DNA from: Phycisphaerales bacterium
Lineage (GTDB): Bacteria; Planctomycetota; Phycisphaerae; Phycisphaerales; UBA1924
DNA: 64,000 nt
Direction: 5' to 3'
NCBI GenBank assembly: GCA_020847175.1
Contig: JADLCM010000019.1
Span: forward strand, 62,001 to 126,000
In this document: positions 53,801 to 62,536 of the stretch, in pieces
Layout: every line of letters starts with the position of its first letter
Numbering within the stretch: the stretch's first letter is position 1
Translations under genes and position numbers: made by a program
The notes under the pieces: model-generated
Told to the model about the DNA's origin: nothing
Seen by the model: only the letters and a program-made list of their open reading frames with translations
Database searches by the model: none

Positions 53801-54748
53801 GATCTCGGTGCCGCGCGGGTGGTGCTTGCGCAGGGCCTCGGCGGCTTCGCGGATCTCGCGCTCTCCGGGGAGGAAGACGAGCACATCGCCGGGGCCTTCG
53901 CGGGCGAGTTCATCGACCGCGCCGAGCAGGCCCTCGATGAGCAGATCGTCGTCTTTTTCGCCGCGGTCTTCGGGAAGGGGGCGATGGCGCACCTCGACGG
54001 GGTAGGTGCGTCCGCTGACTTCGATGACGGGGGCGCCGCCGAAGTGCCGGCTGAAGCGCCCGGGGTCGATGGTGGCGCTGGTGATGATGAGTTTGAGATC
54101 GGGGCGGCGCGGGAGCAGGCCGTGGAGGTAGCCGAGGAGGAAGTCGATGTTGAGGCTGCGCTCGTGGGCCTCGTCGATGATGAGCGAGTCGTACTGGGAG
54201 AGGACGGGGTCGCGCTGCGTCTCGGCGAGCAGCACGCCGTCGGTCATCACCTTGATGAGCGTGTCGGGCCCGGTGGCGTCGCTGAATCGCACCTTGGCCC
54301 CGACGCCCCGCCCGAGCGCGAGGCCGAGCTCGTCGGCGAGGCGGGCGGCGATGCTGCGGGCGGCGAGGCGCCGGGGCTGCGTGTGCCCGATCATCGCGCC
54401 CACGCCCCGCCCGAGGGAGAGGCAGATCTTGGGGAGCTGGGTGCTCTTGCCCGAGCCGGTCTCGCCGCAGATGACGACGACCTGGTGGGCGGCGATCGCG
54501 CCGGCGATTTCGTCGCGCCGGGCCGAGACGGGCAGGTCGGAGGGATGCCGGACCGCGGGGACGGAGAGGCGGCGGCGCTCGCGCCGGGCGGCGGAGTCTT
54601 CGGCATCTCGCCGGATTTCGGCCGCGGCGCGGTCGAGGGTGTCGCCCCGCGTTCGGCGCAGGCCGCGGAGGCGACGGCGCAGGCGGGGCTGGTCGGCGAG
54701 CATCGCGCCGTCGATCAGGCGGGCGAGTTGGTCGAGCGGGCGGTCCAC
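50861..54748 (-). CDS. hrpA: DEAH-box ATP-dependent RNA helicase HrpA
   Basis: A 1295-residue helicase linked to mRNA processing and rescue of stalled ribosomes. Motif I is CGETGSGKSTQLPK near residue 95, motif II is IIDEAHERSLNIDFLL, motif III is SATID, and motif VI is QRAGRCGRVGPG. The HA2, OB-fold and long C-terminal DUF3418 regions follow, giving the full HrpA length. The start is GTG. TAGGCT ends six bases before it on the minus strand with no Shine-Dalgarno site, so this may be another leaderless start. Antisense open frames across it are codon artefacts. Confidence 0.95.
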   Translation of the reverse strand: MDRPLDQLARLIDGAMLADQPRLRRRLRGLRRTRGDTLDRAAAEIRRDAEDSAARRERRRLSVPAVRHPSDLPVSARRDEIAGAIAAHQVVVICGETGSGKSTQLPKICLSLGRGVGAMIGHTQPRRLAARSIAARLADELGLALGRGVGAKVRFSDATGPDTLIKVMTDGVLLAETQRDPVLSQYDSLIIDEAHERSLNIDFLLGYLHGLLPRRPDLKLIITSATIDPGRFSRHFGGAPVIEVSGRTYPVEVRHRPLPEDRGEKDDDLLIEGLLGAVDELAREGPGDVLVFLPGEREIREAAEALRKHHPRGTEILPLYAKLSNDEQQRVFSPSRGRRVVLATNVAETSLTVPGIRSVVDSGLARISRVNPRTKVQRLAIEPVSQASARQRAGRCGRVGPGICIRLYAEDDFASRPAFTEPEILRSNLAGVILQMKALGLGRVETFPFIEPPEGRQVREGYRTLHELGAVDEAGEITDLGRRLARFPIDPRLARMVVAGAELGALDDVLVIAAGLAVPDPRDRPLDKQDRADEAHAPFKHPESDFLGLLALWNAYHDAEKRLSHSRARAWARDRFLSYLRLREWHDVHRQLREMASAQGLRLAAHGFDPDLIHRALLTGLLSNVGRKAENAEYQGPHGIRFFIHPGSGLFEERPAWIMAAELVQTTRLYARTVAKVKPEWVEAAAGHLVKRTYYEPFWEARRGRVNAFERISLHGLEIMAGREVHYGPIEPAVCHEMFIQKALVDGDYRTGAPWARHNRRLVQEVEMLEERLRRRDLLAAPEHRFAFYDARVPAEIYTGAAFELWRRSAERADPQLLFMRHEDLMNQGPTAEALSRFPASVEIDGADLPVRYRFSPGESDDGATVTVPVEVLARMDPSRADWMIPGLVREKVLALVRALPKSHRRLIGPAPEFADAFLAANPSRAKPLTDAINDHLRTTTGVIIEPDVWARSAPPEFLRLRYRVVDDAGRELAHGRDLSSLRREVAGQLGGEAGAIASEHYTRDALTEWDIPDLPERLTITRRGATFDVFPALLDRGASASLRVLDNASDAAREHERGVLRLFILESRRELELALRGAHEVESLKLLFATLGSPDDLARDLTRLIAERAFLAQGPAPRTGADFARRLRGGQDRIPDARRDVLDLVSSILDAQQRVALDLSRTFPPAFEPSIRDMRAQLARLVRPGFLSATPGPWLRHLPRFLSAIALRLRKLAEGGLDRDRRHLADLAPHLAALGAAEELTRGHRFPDPETEHYRWMTEECRVWMFAQELRTSIPISLKRLDDQRARLPRPAPA

Positions 54749-54990
54749 GCGGAGAGCCTACGCGAGGATGCGGGCGGAAGCAGAGCGCACCGATCTCCGG
54801 GAGAACCGGAGATCGGCGGCGCGGGCGACGAGCGCCAAAGGGCCAAAGCACTTCTGCATCGTGCGGCACGCCAGCGATTCTGTGCTTCCATGCCGCTGGT
54901 TCTCTGTAACTCCGCGCTTCCGCACAGCTTCACGGCTTCACTTCCGCACCGCTCCACCGGCCCTCGCGGTGTGCGGCCGGGGAGGGCGGT
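54749..54990. other. Gap between hrpA and the dockerin-anchored gene
   Basis: These 242 bp hold the hrpA upstream region on the right side for transcription to the left. Near the left end CCGGCC (54957-54962) and GGCCGG (54975-54980) form a stem that could terminate the dockerin-anchored gene. Pyrimidine-rich CTCTGT and CTCCGCG strings resemble the arms of the hairpin repeats, but no full copy is present. Confidence 0.4.
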
Positions 54991-57321
54991 TCAGCACCCT
55001 TGGACGAAGAGGTCGAGGTAGTAGAAGAAGTCGGCGGCATCGATCATGCCGTCGGGGGTTCCGTAGGCGGGATCGTTGGGGTCGCTGGAGCCGGTGAGGT
55101 CGGCGACGGCGAGGTTCTGGGCGACGAACTGATCGAGGTAGTAGAAGAAGTCGGCGCTGTCGGCCTGGCCGTCGGGCACGCCGTAGGCGGGGTCGTTGGG
55201 GTCGCTGGAGCCGGAGAGGTCGGCGGCGCAGGCGTCGTCGCACGTCAGCGCGACGAGTTCGACCCCGTCGATGGCGCCTTCGACGACGGAACCTCCGGCG
55301 AGGTCGGAGGCGGTGAAGCGGACGCGGAACTGGTCAGACGGGGTGGCGAAGGTGTCGCGGACGCGGAAGCTCTTGCGGAACCATCCGCCGCTGACCTCGG
55401 GGCCGTCGGGGCCGACGACTTCGAGGACGCTCCAGGTGGAGCCGTTGTTGTTTGAGACTTCGACGACGAGGGTGTCTTCAAAGGGGGCGGAGCCGAAGGA
55501 GTTGTTGAACCAGCGCCAGTATTCGATGTAGGTTTCGCCCTGGGAGGCGTCCATCGTGGGGCTGGTGAGGGTGGTGGAGCCGCCGTCGATGTCGGAGTTT
55601 CCGGCGAGGTTGTGGGTGAGGTAGCACTGCCCGGAGCCGTCGGCGTCTGCGCCGGGGTCGCCCCGGCCGCCGTTGGCGGGTACGCCGCGGTCCCACGCGC
55701 CGTCGGTGAGAGAGCCGGAGTTGGAGACGGTCCAGCCCATGTTGGTTTCAAAGTTGTCGGAGAAGATGTCTGCGGAGCCGCTGGCAACGGTCGCGCTGAA
55801 GCGTTCGGCGAGCACCTGGGTTGCGAGGGGCGGATCGGTGAAGACGTCGTTCGTGGTGGTGCGGGCCTGGATGTAGTACGTGGGGGTTGCGGAGCAGTCG
55901 AGGCGCGGAGTGGTGAAGACGAAGCGCCCGGGCTGGCCGGTGGGCACGCCGGTGATCTGGGTGCTGGAGATGCCGTCGGAGAGCACCATGCGGACGGTGG
56001 AGGCGTCGAGCGTGGCGCGGATCTCGGCGATTTCCACGGTGAGTTGGGTGCCGCCGGCGGGGTCGAAGATGTCGGGGGCGCCGAGGGGGTATGAGAACTC
56101 AAGGCGGTTGGGGAAGACCTTGCAGACGATGAGCCCCTGCTGGATGTCGCTCATGAGGACGGTGCCGCTCTCGAAGTAGGGGAAGGTGCTCCACGTGCCG
56201 TCAAACTGGGCGGCATCGTCGGCGGGGTAGGTGTCGAGCCAGGCGACCTGGGTGGGGCTGAGGGGGTTTGAGGCATAGTCGAAGACGCGCATGCCGGAGC
56301 GGTAGTTGGCCTGGTAGACGTAGCCGTCGTGGGTGTACTGGTTGTGGTCGATCGCATTGACGCCGGAGCTGAACTCGCCGACCTGAATCGGGGCGGCGGG
56401 GTTGGAGACATCGATGATGCGGGTGCGGGTGGTCCAGCCGAAGGTCTGCTCGTCGAGTTCGTCATCGAGGTAGAGATAGTGCTGGTCTTCGGTGAGCCAG
56501 CCCTGGTGGCTGTAGGCGGGGGAGGCATACTGGTAGGTGCAGATGAGAACGGGGGCGGCCTTGTTGGTGACATCGACCACGCGGAGGCGCGGGTTGCTCG
56601 AGCCGTTGCCGCACGTGTCGCCGCAGAACATGAAGGCGAGTTCGTGGCCGAGGTAGGGGCCGGGACGGTTCCAGATGACGACCTGGGCGTCGTGGACGTA
56701 GTAGTCCTGGAACTCGCCTTCAAAGACCGGGGCTGCGGGGTTGGCGCGGGCGTTGTACCAGCGCAGGCCGGTGGTATTGCAGCCGGTCGCGCCTCCCACG
56801 CGGAAGACATAGCCGGTTTCGGGGTTGGAGACGATGTTGTGGGAGGGGCCGCTTCCGATGAAGCCCGGGCTCGTGACGATGCCCTGGTCGATCAGGCGGA
56901 GGTCCATGACGCGGATGCCGCCGCCCGCCTCGGTGACGCCGTAGGCCCAGTCGTCGATGACCTTGACGTCGGCCCAGACACTCGACGAGGGGTGCGGGAA
57001 GTGAGCGAGTTGCACGGGGGCGAGGGGATTGGTCACCTCGACGACCGAAATGCCGTTGGAGAGGCCCATGAGGGCGTATTCGCGCCCTGAGGGCGAGGTG
57101 TAGCCCCAGCAGTCGTTGCCGGTGGAGGGTGGGCCGGGGAAGGCGCTGAGGGGGATGTGGGAGTAGACGACGACGCCCGAAGCGATCCAACCGTTGGGCG
57201 TGCTAGCCCCGGGCCGGCCGCCCGCGTAGGCCCCTGCGTGACCTGGGTGGGCGAGGGCGAGTCCGGCCAACGCGAAGATCCCGCCGCATGACGCGGCGGC
57301 CGACAACCCGAAGTTCGACAT
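54991..57321 (-). CDS. Secreted choice-of-anchor B (LVIVD-repeat) protein with C-terminal dockerin-like repeats
   Basis: A 776-residue exported protein. A signal peptide (SAAASCGGIFALAGLALA) is followed by a beta-propeller of LVIVD-type repeats, seen as GISVVEVTNPLAPVQLAHF, LRVVDVTNKAAPVLICTYQ and IIDVSNPAAPIQVGEFSSG. A Cys-rich jelly-roll region (about 530-680) follows. It ends in two near-identical dockerin-like repeats (SSDPNDPAYGVPDGQADSAD and SSDPNDPAYGTPDGMIDAAD) and a terminal Gly-Cys. This arrangement is typical of surface proteins in Phycisphaerae. A GGGGGG-type site precedes the ATG. The ligand is unknown. Confidence 0.9.
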   Translation of the reverse strand: MSNFGLSAAASCGGIFALAGLALAHPGHAGAYAGGRPGASTPNGWIASGVVVYSHIPLSAFPGPPSTGNDCWGYTSPSGREYALMGLSNGISVVEVTNPLAPVQLAHFPHPSSSVWADVKVIDDWAYGVTEAGGGIRVMDLRLIDQGIVTSPGFIGSGPSHNIVSNPETGYVFRVGGATGCNTTGLRWYNARANPAAPVFEGEFQDYYVHDAQVVIWNRPGPYLGHELAFMFCGDTCGNGSSNPRLRVVDVTNKAAPVLICTYQYASPAYSHQGWLTEDQHYLYLDDELDEQTFGWTTRTRIIDVSNPAAPIQVGEFSSGVNAIDHNQYTHDGYVYQANYRSGMRVFDYASNPLSPTQVAWLDTYPADDAAQFDGTWSTFPYFESGTVLMSDIQQGLIVCKVFPNRLEFSYPLGAPDIFDPAGGTQLTVEIAEIRATLDASTVRMVLSDGISSTQITGVPTGQPGRFVFTTPRLDCSATPTYYIQARTTTNDVFTDPPLATQVLAERFSATVASGSADIFSDNFETNMGWTVSNSGSLTDGAWDRGVPANGGRGDPGADADGSGQCYLTHNLAGNSDIDGGSTTLTSPTMDASQGETYIEYWRWFNNSFGSAPFEDTLVVEVSNNNGSTWSVLEVVGPDGPEVSGGWFRKSFRVRDTFATPSDQFRVRFTASDLAGGSVVEGAIDGVELVALTCDDACAADLSGSSDPNDPAYGVPDGQADSADFFYYLDQFVAQNLAVADLTGSSDPNDPAYGTPDGMIDAADFFYYLDLFVQGC

Positions 57322-57384
57322 GTGAATACCCCCCAAAGGCGGAAGTCAATCTACCACGAAGCGCCTGGGACGCCAAGGCGATTC

Positions 57385-58884
57385 TCAGCCCTGGGCCTCG
57401 GATGCGTGTTTCTGGATGCACGCCCACGCCTCGCGGACATGGCGCTCCTGCGTGAACGCGCCCCCGATGGCCATGCGCAGGAGGGTTCGGGGCGGTTGCC
57501 CCGGGGGGTGAAGAACGGTGGAGGTGAGGTACAAAAACCCGGAGGCGTTGAGGCGCCGGGCGAGTTCGGCGTTGCGGGCATCGGCGCGGGCGGGGGTTTC
57601 CCCGGGCGAAGGGGTGAGCCGGAAGCAGACCAGGTTGAGGGTTCGCGGGGTGACCACCTCGAAGCGGGGGTCGGCGCGGACGGCGTGCTCGAAGAGTGCG
57701 GCGAGGCGGACGTGCTCCCGAATGTGGGCGCGGAGGCCTTCGAGGCCGTAGTGGCGCATGACGAACCAGAGTTTGAGGGCGCGGAAGCGTCGCCCGAGTG
57801 GGGCCTGCCAGTCGCGGTAGTCGAGCACTCGGCCGCTGGCGCTGGCCTCGTTGCGGAGGTAGGCGGGGGTGATGCTCATGGCCTCGATGAGCGGGGCGCG
57901 GTCGCGGAGGAAGAAGACATCGCAGTCGAAGGTGGTGAGCAGCCACTTGTGCGGGTTGACGCAGAGCGAGTCGCAGAGTTCGAGCCCGTCGAGGATGGCG
58001 CGGAATTCAGGGGCGAGGGCGGCGACGCCGGCATGGGCCCCGTCCACGTGGATCCAGGCGCCCGGGGACTCGGCGCGCACGACGCGGGTGATGGCGCGGA
58101 GGGGGTCGATGGCGGTGCTTGAGGTGGTGCCCACGGTGGCGGCGACGTAGATCGGGGTGCGCCCCGCGGCCCGGTCAGCGCGGAGGGCGGCTTCGAGGGC
58201 GCCGGGGTCCATCGCGAAATCGGCGTCGGTGTCGATGAGGCGAACGTGGGTGCGGTCGTCGGGGCCGTGGGCGAGGCCGGCGATCATGGCGGCCTTCACG
58301 ATGGAGGAGTGCGCCTGCGTGGAGGTGTAGAGCGTGGGGTGAAAGGGGCCCGCGCCGGCGCGGGTCCTGGCGCGGTGCCGGGCGGCGAGCAAAGCGGTGA
58401 GAGAGGCTTCGCTCGCGGTGGTGTGGATGACGCCCCCGCCGGGGCCGGAGCGGGAGAGGAAGGGCTCGGGCAGACCCAGCGCCTCGCCCAGCCAGTCGGT
58501 GACGAGGGTTTCGAGTTCGGTGGCGGCCGGGGACGTGACCCACAGGAAGGCGGGCGTCGCAAGGGCGGAGGCGAGGAGTTCTGCGAGGATGGCGGGGTGG
58601 GAAGTGTTGGCGGGGAAGAACCCGAAGAAGCGAGGGTGCTGCCAGTGGTTGAGGTTGGGGAGGATGGTGTCGCGGAGGTCGCGGAAGACGGCCTCCCACG
58701 AGTCTGCGCCCGCGGCGATGCCCTGCTCGGGCGGGTGCGCGGGGAGGGCGCGGAGGACGTCGCCGGGGGTCACGGGGCCGAGCACGGGGCGCGATTCGAC
58801 GGAGTCGAGGTAGTCGGCGATGAAGTCGATCATCTCGCGCCCGCGTGCGCGGAACTCGGCGCTGGTCATGTGGGGCGCGGGCAT
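57385..58884 (-). CDS. Pyridoxal-dependent aromatic amino acid decarboxylase
   Basis: A group II PLP decarboxylase of 499 residues, like aromatic-L-amino-acid or glutamate/tyrosine decarboxylases. PLP binds Lys313 in NPHKWLL. His192 (QAHSS) stacks on the ring and Asp281 (VDGAHAG) pairs with the pyridine N. HPRFFGFFPANTSHPAIL is the substrate-site segment. The start may be ATG 58884 or 58869. It follows the M28 gene by 15 bp, so the two may form an operon. The hydroxylase at 15.8 kb could supply tyrosine, but the genes are not linked. Confidence 0.9.
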   Translation of the reverse strand: MPAPHMTSAEFRARGREMIDFIADYLDSVESRPVLGPVTPGDVLRALPAHPPEQGIAAGADSWEAVFRDLRDTILPNLNHWQHPRFFGFFPANTSHPAILAELLASALATPAFLWVTSPAATELETLVTDWLGEALGLPEPFLSRSGPGGGVIHTTASEASLTALLAARHRARTRAGAGPFHPTLYTSTQAHSSIVKAAMIAGLAHGPDDRTHVRLIDTDADFAMDPGALEAALRADRAAGRTPIYVAATVGTTSSTAIDPLRAITRVVRAESPGAWIHVDGAHAGVAALAPEFRAILDGLELCDSLCVNPHKWLLTTFDCDVFFLRDRAPLIEAMSITPAYLRNEASASGRVLDYRDWQAPLGRRFRALKLWFVMRHYGLEGLRAHIREHVRLAALFEHAVRADPRFEVVTPRTLNLVCFRLTPSPGETPARADARNAELARRLNASGFLYLTSTVLHPPGQPPRTLLRMAIGGAFTQERHVREAWACIQKHASEAQG

Positions 58885-58899
58885 GAAGGCGTCCGAGGA

Positions 58900-61047
58900 T
58901 CAGTTGGCGCTGGCGGTCGGGGCGGGCTCGGCGACCTGGCGCGGGAGCATGTCGGGGGCGCAGGCGAGGTTGTAGGCGGTGATGGCCATGCAGGTGGAGG
59001 ACTGCTGGAGGTATTCGGGGATGGCCTGGTCGAGCCGGTCGAACTGGGTGTGCCAGCCGTGCTGGTAGTCAGCGCGGCCGACTTCGTCCCAGAAGAAGCC
59101 CGGGACGCCGCGCCGGTTGAAGGAAGCATGGTCGGAGCCGCCGCCGCGGGGCATGCGTTCTCCGATGCGGACATTGACGTTCATCCACTTGTTCTCTGAG
59201 GCGTCGAAGAACTGCCCGTTGACGGGGGCGGTGGCGGCGGCGAGATAGTCGCGCATGGGCCCGATGGCTTCGAGCCCGCCCTCGTAGTTGGTGCCGCCGT
59301 CATCGACGAAGACGGCGGAGACGCGGCTGAGCTCGTCGCCGAGGTGTTCGGCGTAGGCGGCGGACCCGAGCAGGCCCTGTTCTTCGCCGGTCCAGAGCAC
59401 GAAGCGGATGGTGCGCTTGGGCTTCGCGCCTGCGGCCATGAGGAGGCGGGCGGTTTCGAGCACGACGCTGCTGCCCGTGCCGTTGTCCACGCACCCCTGC
59501 GAGCCGGGGCCGTTCCACGAGTCGAGGTGGGCGGAGACGATGACGACTTCGTTCTTGAGGACGGGGTCGGAGCCGGGGATCTCGGCGATGGTGTCGTAGC
59601 AGGCGATGGGACCGGGCGTGATGACGTGGTTGAGGTCGAACTCAAGATCGAGGGCCATGCCGTCGGCGAGGCGCGAGTTGATGAAGTCGTAATCGGGGCC
59701 GGTCATGGTGATTTCAAGATCGGCGGGGTAGGCGGCGGCCTCGCGGGTGCGCCACTCGTTGACGCTGCTGGTCCACACGCGCTCGTCTTCGCTTGAGGAG
59801 AGGAACCCCGCGGGGCCGGCCTCGAGCACCTTCTGGAGGATGTAGTCCGAGAGGTTGCCCGGGTCGGGGGCGGTGGGGGTGTCCGGGGGGAGCTTGCGGG
59901 TGAGGGTCATGGTGACGGGCTCATCCATGTAGGTGGTGCCGCCGGTGAGGGTTTCGCCGGCGCGCTTCATGGAGAAGGCGAAGTCCATGCCGTTGGCGTT
60001 CCAGTTGAAGGTGAGGGTGTCTCCCTCGACCTTGACGTTGGTGATGGGGCTCTCGGCGCCGAAACTGGAGGCTTTGCCGCCGACCTGACCGTCGGTCTCG
60101 GTGAGTGTGAGGGCGAAGTCGCCGGGCTGGGCCATGACGGTGACGGGCCCGGTCCAGTCGCCCGAAAGGCCGGGGATGGGCTCGGTGGGGACGGGATCGA
60201 GGCTGGGCCACTCGCCCTTGGCGAGGCGGTCGCGTGCCTCGGCGCGCCGGTTGAAGCGGATGGTGGCGCCGTCGCGCTGGGCGCGGATGCCGCCGCCGGA
60301 GCGACCGCGCGGGGTCTGGATGATCCAGGCGCCCTTGTAGGACTCGAAGTTGGCGTTGGCTTCGTCGAGCGTGGCAGGCATGGTGACAGCGCGGCCGCGG
60401 ACGGGGCCCTGGGTGCCGTTGGTCCAGGCGAGGGTGGAGAACTGGAGTTCACGGATCGGGCCGCGCTGCCCGCCCGGGGCGCCCGGCATGCGTCCGGGGC
60501 GCTGGGCGCTCTGCGGGCGGGCGTCGTAGACGTTGCCGGTGCTCGGGCCGCGGTCAAAGCGTGCGGCGATGGTGCCCCATTCCCAGAGGTGGGCGTTGGC
60601 GAGGCCCCAGGATTCGAACTGCTGGCGGGTCCAGTTGTTGGCGGCCTCGGCGTTGGAGGAGCCGGTGAGACGAGGGCCGATCTGCTGGGTGAGGTGGGTG
60701 AGGTGGTCCATCACGTGGTTGTCGGTCTTGCCCAGGGTGAGGAGACGCTTGATGGTTGCGGGGTCGCCCATCGGGATGACCGGGGGATCGACGCGAACGC
60801 CATCGACGATGGCGTACGGCGTGGTCGCGACGAGGCGCCCGTCATCGTCGTGGCGCATGGGGGTGACGGAGTGCATGAGGTCGTCCCACGCGGGGACTTC
60901 GAGCGTGCCGGTCTCGGTGGTGACGACGGCGGCGGGGGCGACGGAGCGCTGCTCGAGTTTCGCTTCTTCGCGCGAGGCACACCCGCCCGCGATGGCGAGC
61001 AGTGAAGCGATGACGAGCGAACGGCGCACGGCAGCGGAGACTTGCAT
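58900..61047 (-). CDS. Lipoprotein M28-family aminopeptidase with an inserted beta domain
   Basis: A 715-residue exported peptidase. The N-terminus is a lipoprotein signal (ASLLAIAGGC, lipid on Cys23). The M28 zinc core is in the C-terminal third: His507 (VSAHLDSW), Asp521 (CVDNGTG), Glu555/Glu556 (WTGEEQG), Asp582 and a His near 660 (HGWHTQFDRLD). A PA-like region precedes it and is interrupted at about residues 294-384 by a small beta domain (SGDWTGPVTVMAQPG to DEPVTMTLTRK). It probably degrades peptides at the cell surface. A longer upstream frame is not used. Confidence 0.88.
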   Translation of the reverse strand: MQVSAAVRRSLVIASLLAIAGGCASREEAKLEQRSVAPAAVVTTETGTLEVPAWDDLMHSVTPMRHDDDGRLVATTPYAIVDGVRVDPPVIPMGDPATIKRLLTLGKTDNHVMDHLTHLTQQIGPRLTGSSNAEAANNWTRQQFESWGLANAHLWEWGTIAARFDRGPSTGNVYDARPQSAQRPGRMPGAPGGQRGPIRELQFSTLAWTNGTQGPVRGRAVTMPATLDEANANFESYKGAWIIQTPRGRSGGGIRAQRDGATIRFNRRAEARDRLAKGEWPSLDPVPTEPIPGLSGDWTGPVTVMAQPGDFALTLTETDGQVGGKASSFGAESPITNVKVEGDTLTFNWNANGMDFAFSMKRAGETLTGGTTYMDEPVTMTLTRKLPPDTPTAPDPGNLSDYILQKVLEAGPAGFLSSSEDERVWTSSVNEWRTREAAAYPADLEITMTGPDYDFINSRLADGMALDLEFDLNHVITPGPIACYDTIAEIPGSDPVLKNEVVIVSAHLDSWNGPGSQGCVDNGTGSSVVLETARLLMAAGAKPKRTIRFVLWTGEEQGLLGSAAYAEHLGDELSRVSAVFVDDGGTNYEGGLEAIGPMRDYLAAATAPVNGQFFDASENKWMNVNVRIGERMPRGGGSDHASFNRRGVPGFFWDEVGRADYQHGWHTQFDRLDQAIPEYLQQSSTCMAITAYNLACAPDMLPRQVAEPAPTASAN

Positions 61048-61185
61048 GATGAACCCCTCAGCGTTGCCGGGGCCGCGCGGACGATCGCCCGGACCCGGGG
61101 TGGACATGATACCGGAAGGGCCGGGTCCGGCTGCGGGGGGCCTCGCGGGGCCCGGCCCGCGCCCCCGGGGGCTGTACACTCCGCC

Positions 61186-62409
61186 ATGCCCATCGAGTTC
61201 AACGAGGCGCGGCTGGCGAACGGCCTGACCATCATCGGCGAGATCGACCCGGACGCGGCCTCGGCGGCGGCGGGGTTCTTCATCCGGGCGGGGACGCGCG
61301 ATGAGACCCCCGGGGTGATGGGGGTGTCGCATTTTCTTGAGCACATGATGTTCAAGGGCACCGATGATCTCTCCGCCGAGGAGATCAACAAGGGCTTTGA
61401 CCGCATCGGCGCGAGCAACAATGCCTACACCAGCCACGAGATGACGGTGTACCACGCCCACGTGCTGCCGGAGATGCTGCCGACGGCCCTGGACCTGCTG
61501 GGGCGCATGATGCGTCCAGCGCTGCGCCTGAGCGATTTCGACACCGAGAAGGGCGTGATCCTTGAAGAGATCGCGATGTACAAGGACAACCCCTTCTGGG
61601 TGCTGTACGAGGAGGTGAGCGCCCGCCACTTCGGGGCTCATCCCATGGGATACCGGGTGCTGGGCACGACCGAGAGCATCGCGGCGCTGACTTCGGCGCA
61701 GATGCGGTCGTACTTCGGCGCGCACTACGCCCCGGACGTGATGACCCTGGCGCTGGCGGGGAGGGTGGACTTCGGCGCGGCGGTGGCGCAGGCCGAAGCG
61801 CTGGCGGGGGAGTGGCCGGCGGCCCGCCCGACGCGCGACACGGGGCGACCGAAGGTGTCGGGCGCGCGGTTCGAGATGCGGCAGGGCAACGTGACGCGCG
61901 GGTACATGCTGGGGCTCGCCGAGGCTCCGTCGGTGGACGACCCGCGCCGGTACGCGGCGACGCTGCTGATGCAGGCGCTCGGGGCGGCGGACAACAGCCG
62001 CCTGCACTGGGCGCTGATCGAACCGGGGATCGCGGAGGAGGCGCAGACGTCGTTCGACCCGAGCGAGGGCACGGGGCAGTACCTGGTCTTCGCCTCGGGC
62101 GACCCGGACCGGGCGGGAGAGATCTGGGGGATCGTGGAGCGCGAGATCAGGGCGCTGCGTGACGGGGTGAACGATGATGATCTTGCGCGGCTGCGGGCGA
62201 AGCTCCTGACCAGCGTGACGCTCGCGGGGGAGCGACCCGAGGGCCGGATGCAGCGGCTCGGGAGGCAGTGGACGCTGGAGCGGGCGTACCGGTCGCTCGA
62301 TGACGAGCTCGCGGCGATCGGACGGGTGACGGTGCGCGACCTCCGCGACCTGCTGGACGCGTTCCCGCTCGATGGGATGACGGTGGGCACGCTGTTGCCG
62401 GAGGCGTAG
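61186..62409 (+). CDS. M16-family zinc peptidase
   Basis: An insulinase/pitrilysin-type peptidase of 407 residues. The inverted zinc motif HFLEH is at residues 49-53 and the third ligand is Glu near 128 in EKGVILEEIAM. The segment FDRIGASNNAYTSHEMTVYH is conserved. It is one half-size subunit (two M16 domains), like the mitochondrial-processing-peptidase-like bacterial enzymes. It is cytoplasmic or periplasmic, but no signal peptide is seen. TACACT ends five bases before the ATG, a leaderless-type start. Confidence 0.92.
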   Translation: MPIEFNEARLANGLTIIGEIDPDAASAAAGFFIRAGTRDETPGVMGVSHFLEHMMFKGTDDLSAEEINKGFDRIGASNNAYTSHEMTVYHAHVLPEMLPTALDLLGRMMRPALRLSDFDTEKGVILEEIAMYKDNPFWVLYEEVSARHFGAHPMGYRVLGTTESIAALTSAQMRSYFGAHYAPDVMTLALAGRVDFGAAVAQAEALAGEWPAARPTRDTGRPKVSGARFEMRQGNVTRGYMLGLAEAPSVDDPRRYAATLLMQALGAADNSRLHWALIEPGIAEEAQTSFDPSEGTGQYLVFASGDPDRAGEIWGIVEREIRALRDGVNDDDLARLRAKLLTSVTLAGERPEGRMQRLGRQWTLERAYRSLDDELAAIGRVTVRDLRDLLDAFPLDGMTVGTLLPEA

Positions 62410-62536
62410 CGCGGGCGGGTGAGGTGCTGCGTCGGAGGGGGGCGGGCCTACGCTCCTGCCGGTCAAGCCCTGGCCGCTGTGCCCGCGCCTGCGGGCGGCG
62501 CGTGAATGACGGCGCGCCTGTGGACGGGGGAAATCC

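Noticed and set aside
52283-55021. 912-codon plus-strand frame across hrpA
   Set aside because: Its Gly/Glu/Ala-rich composition is a codon shadow of a well-conserved helicase on the other strand.
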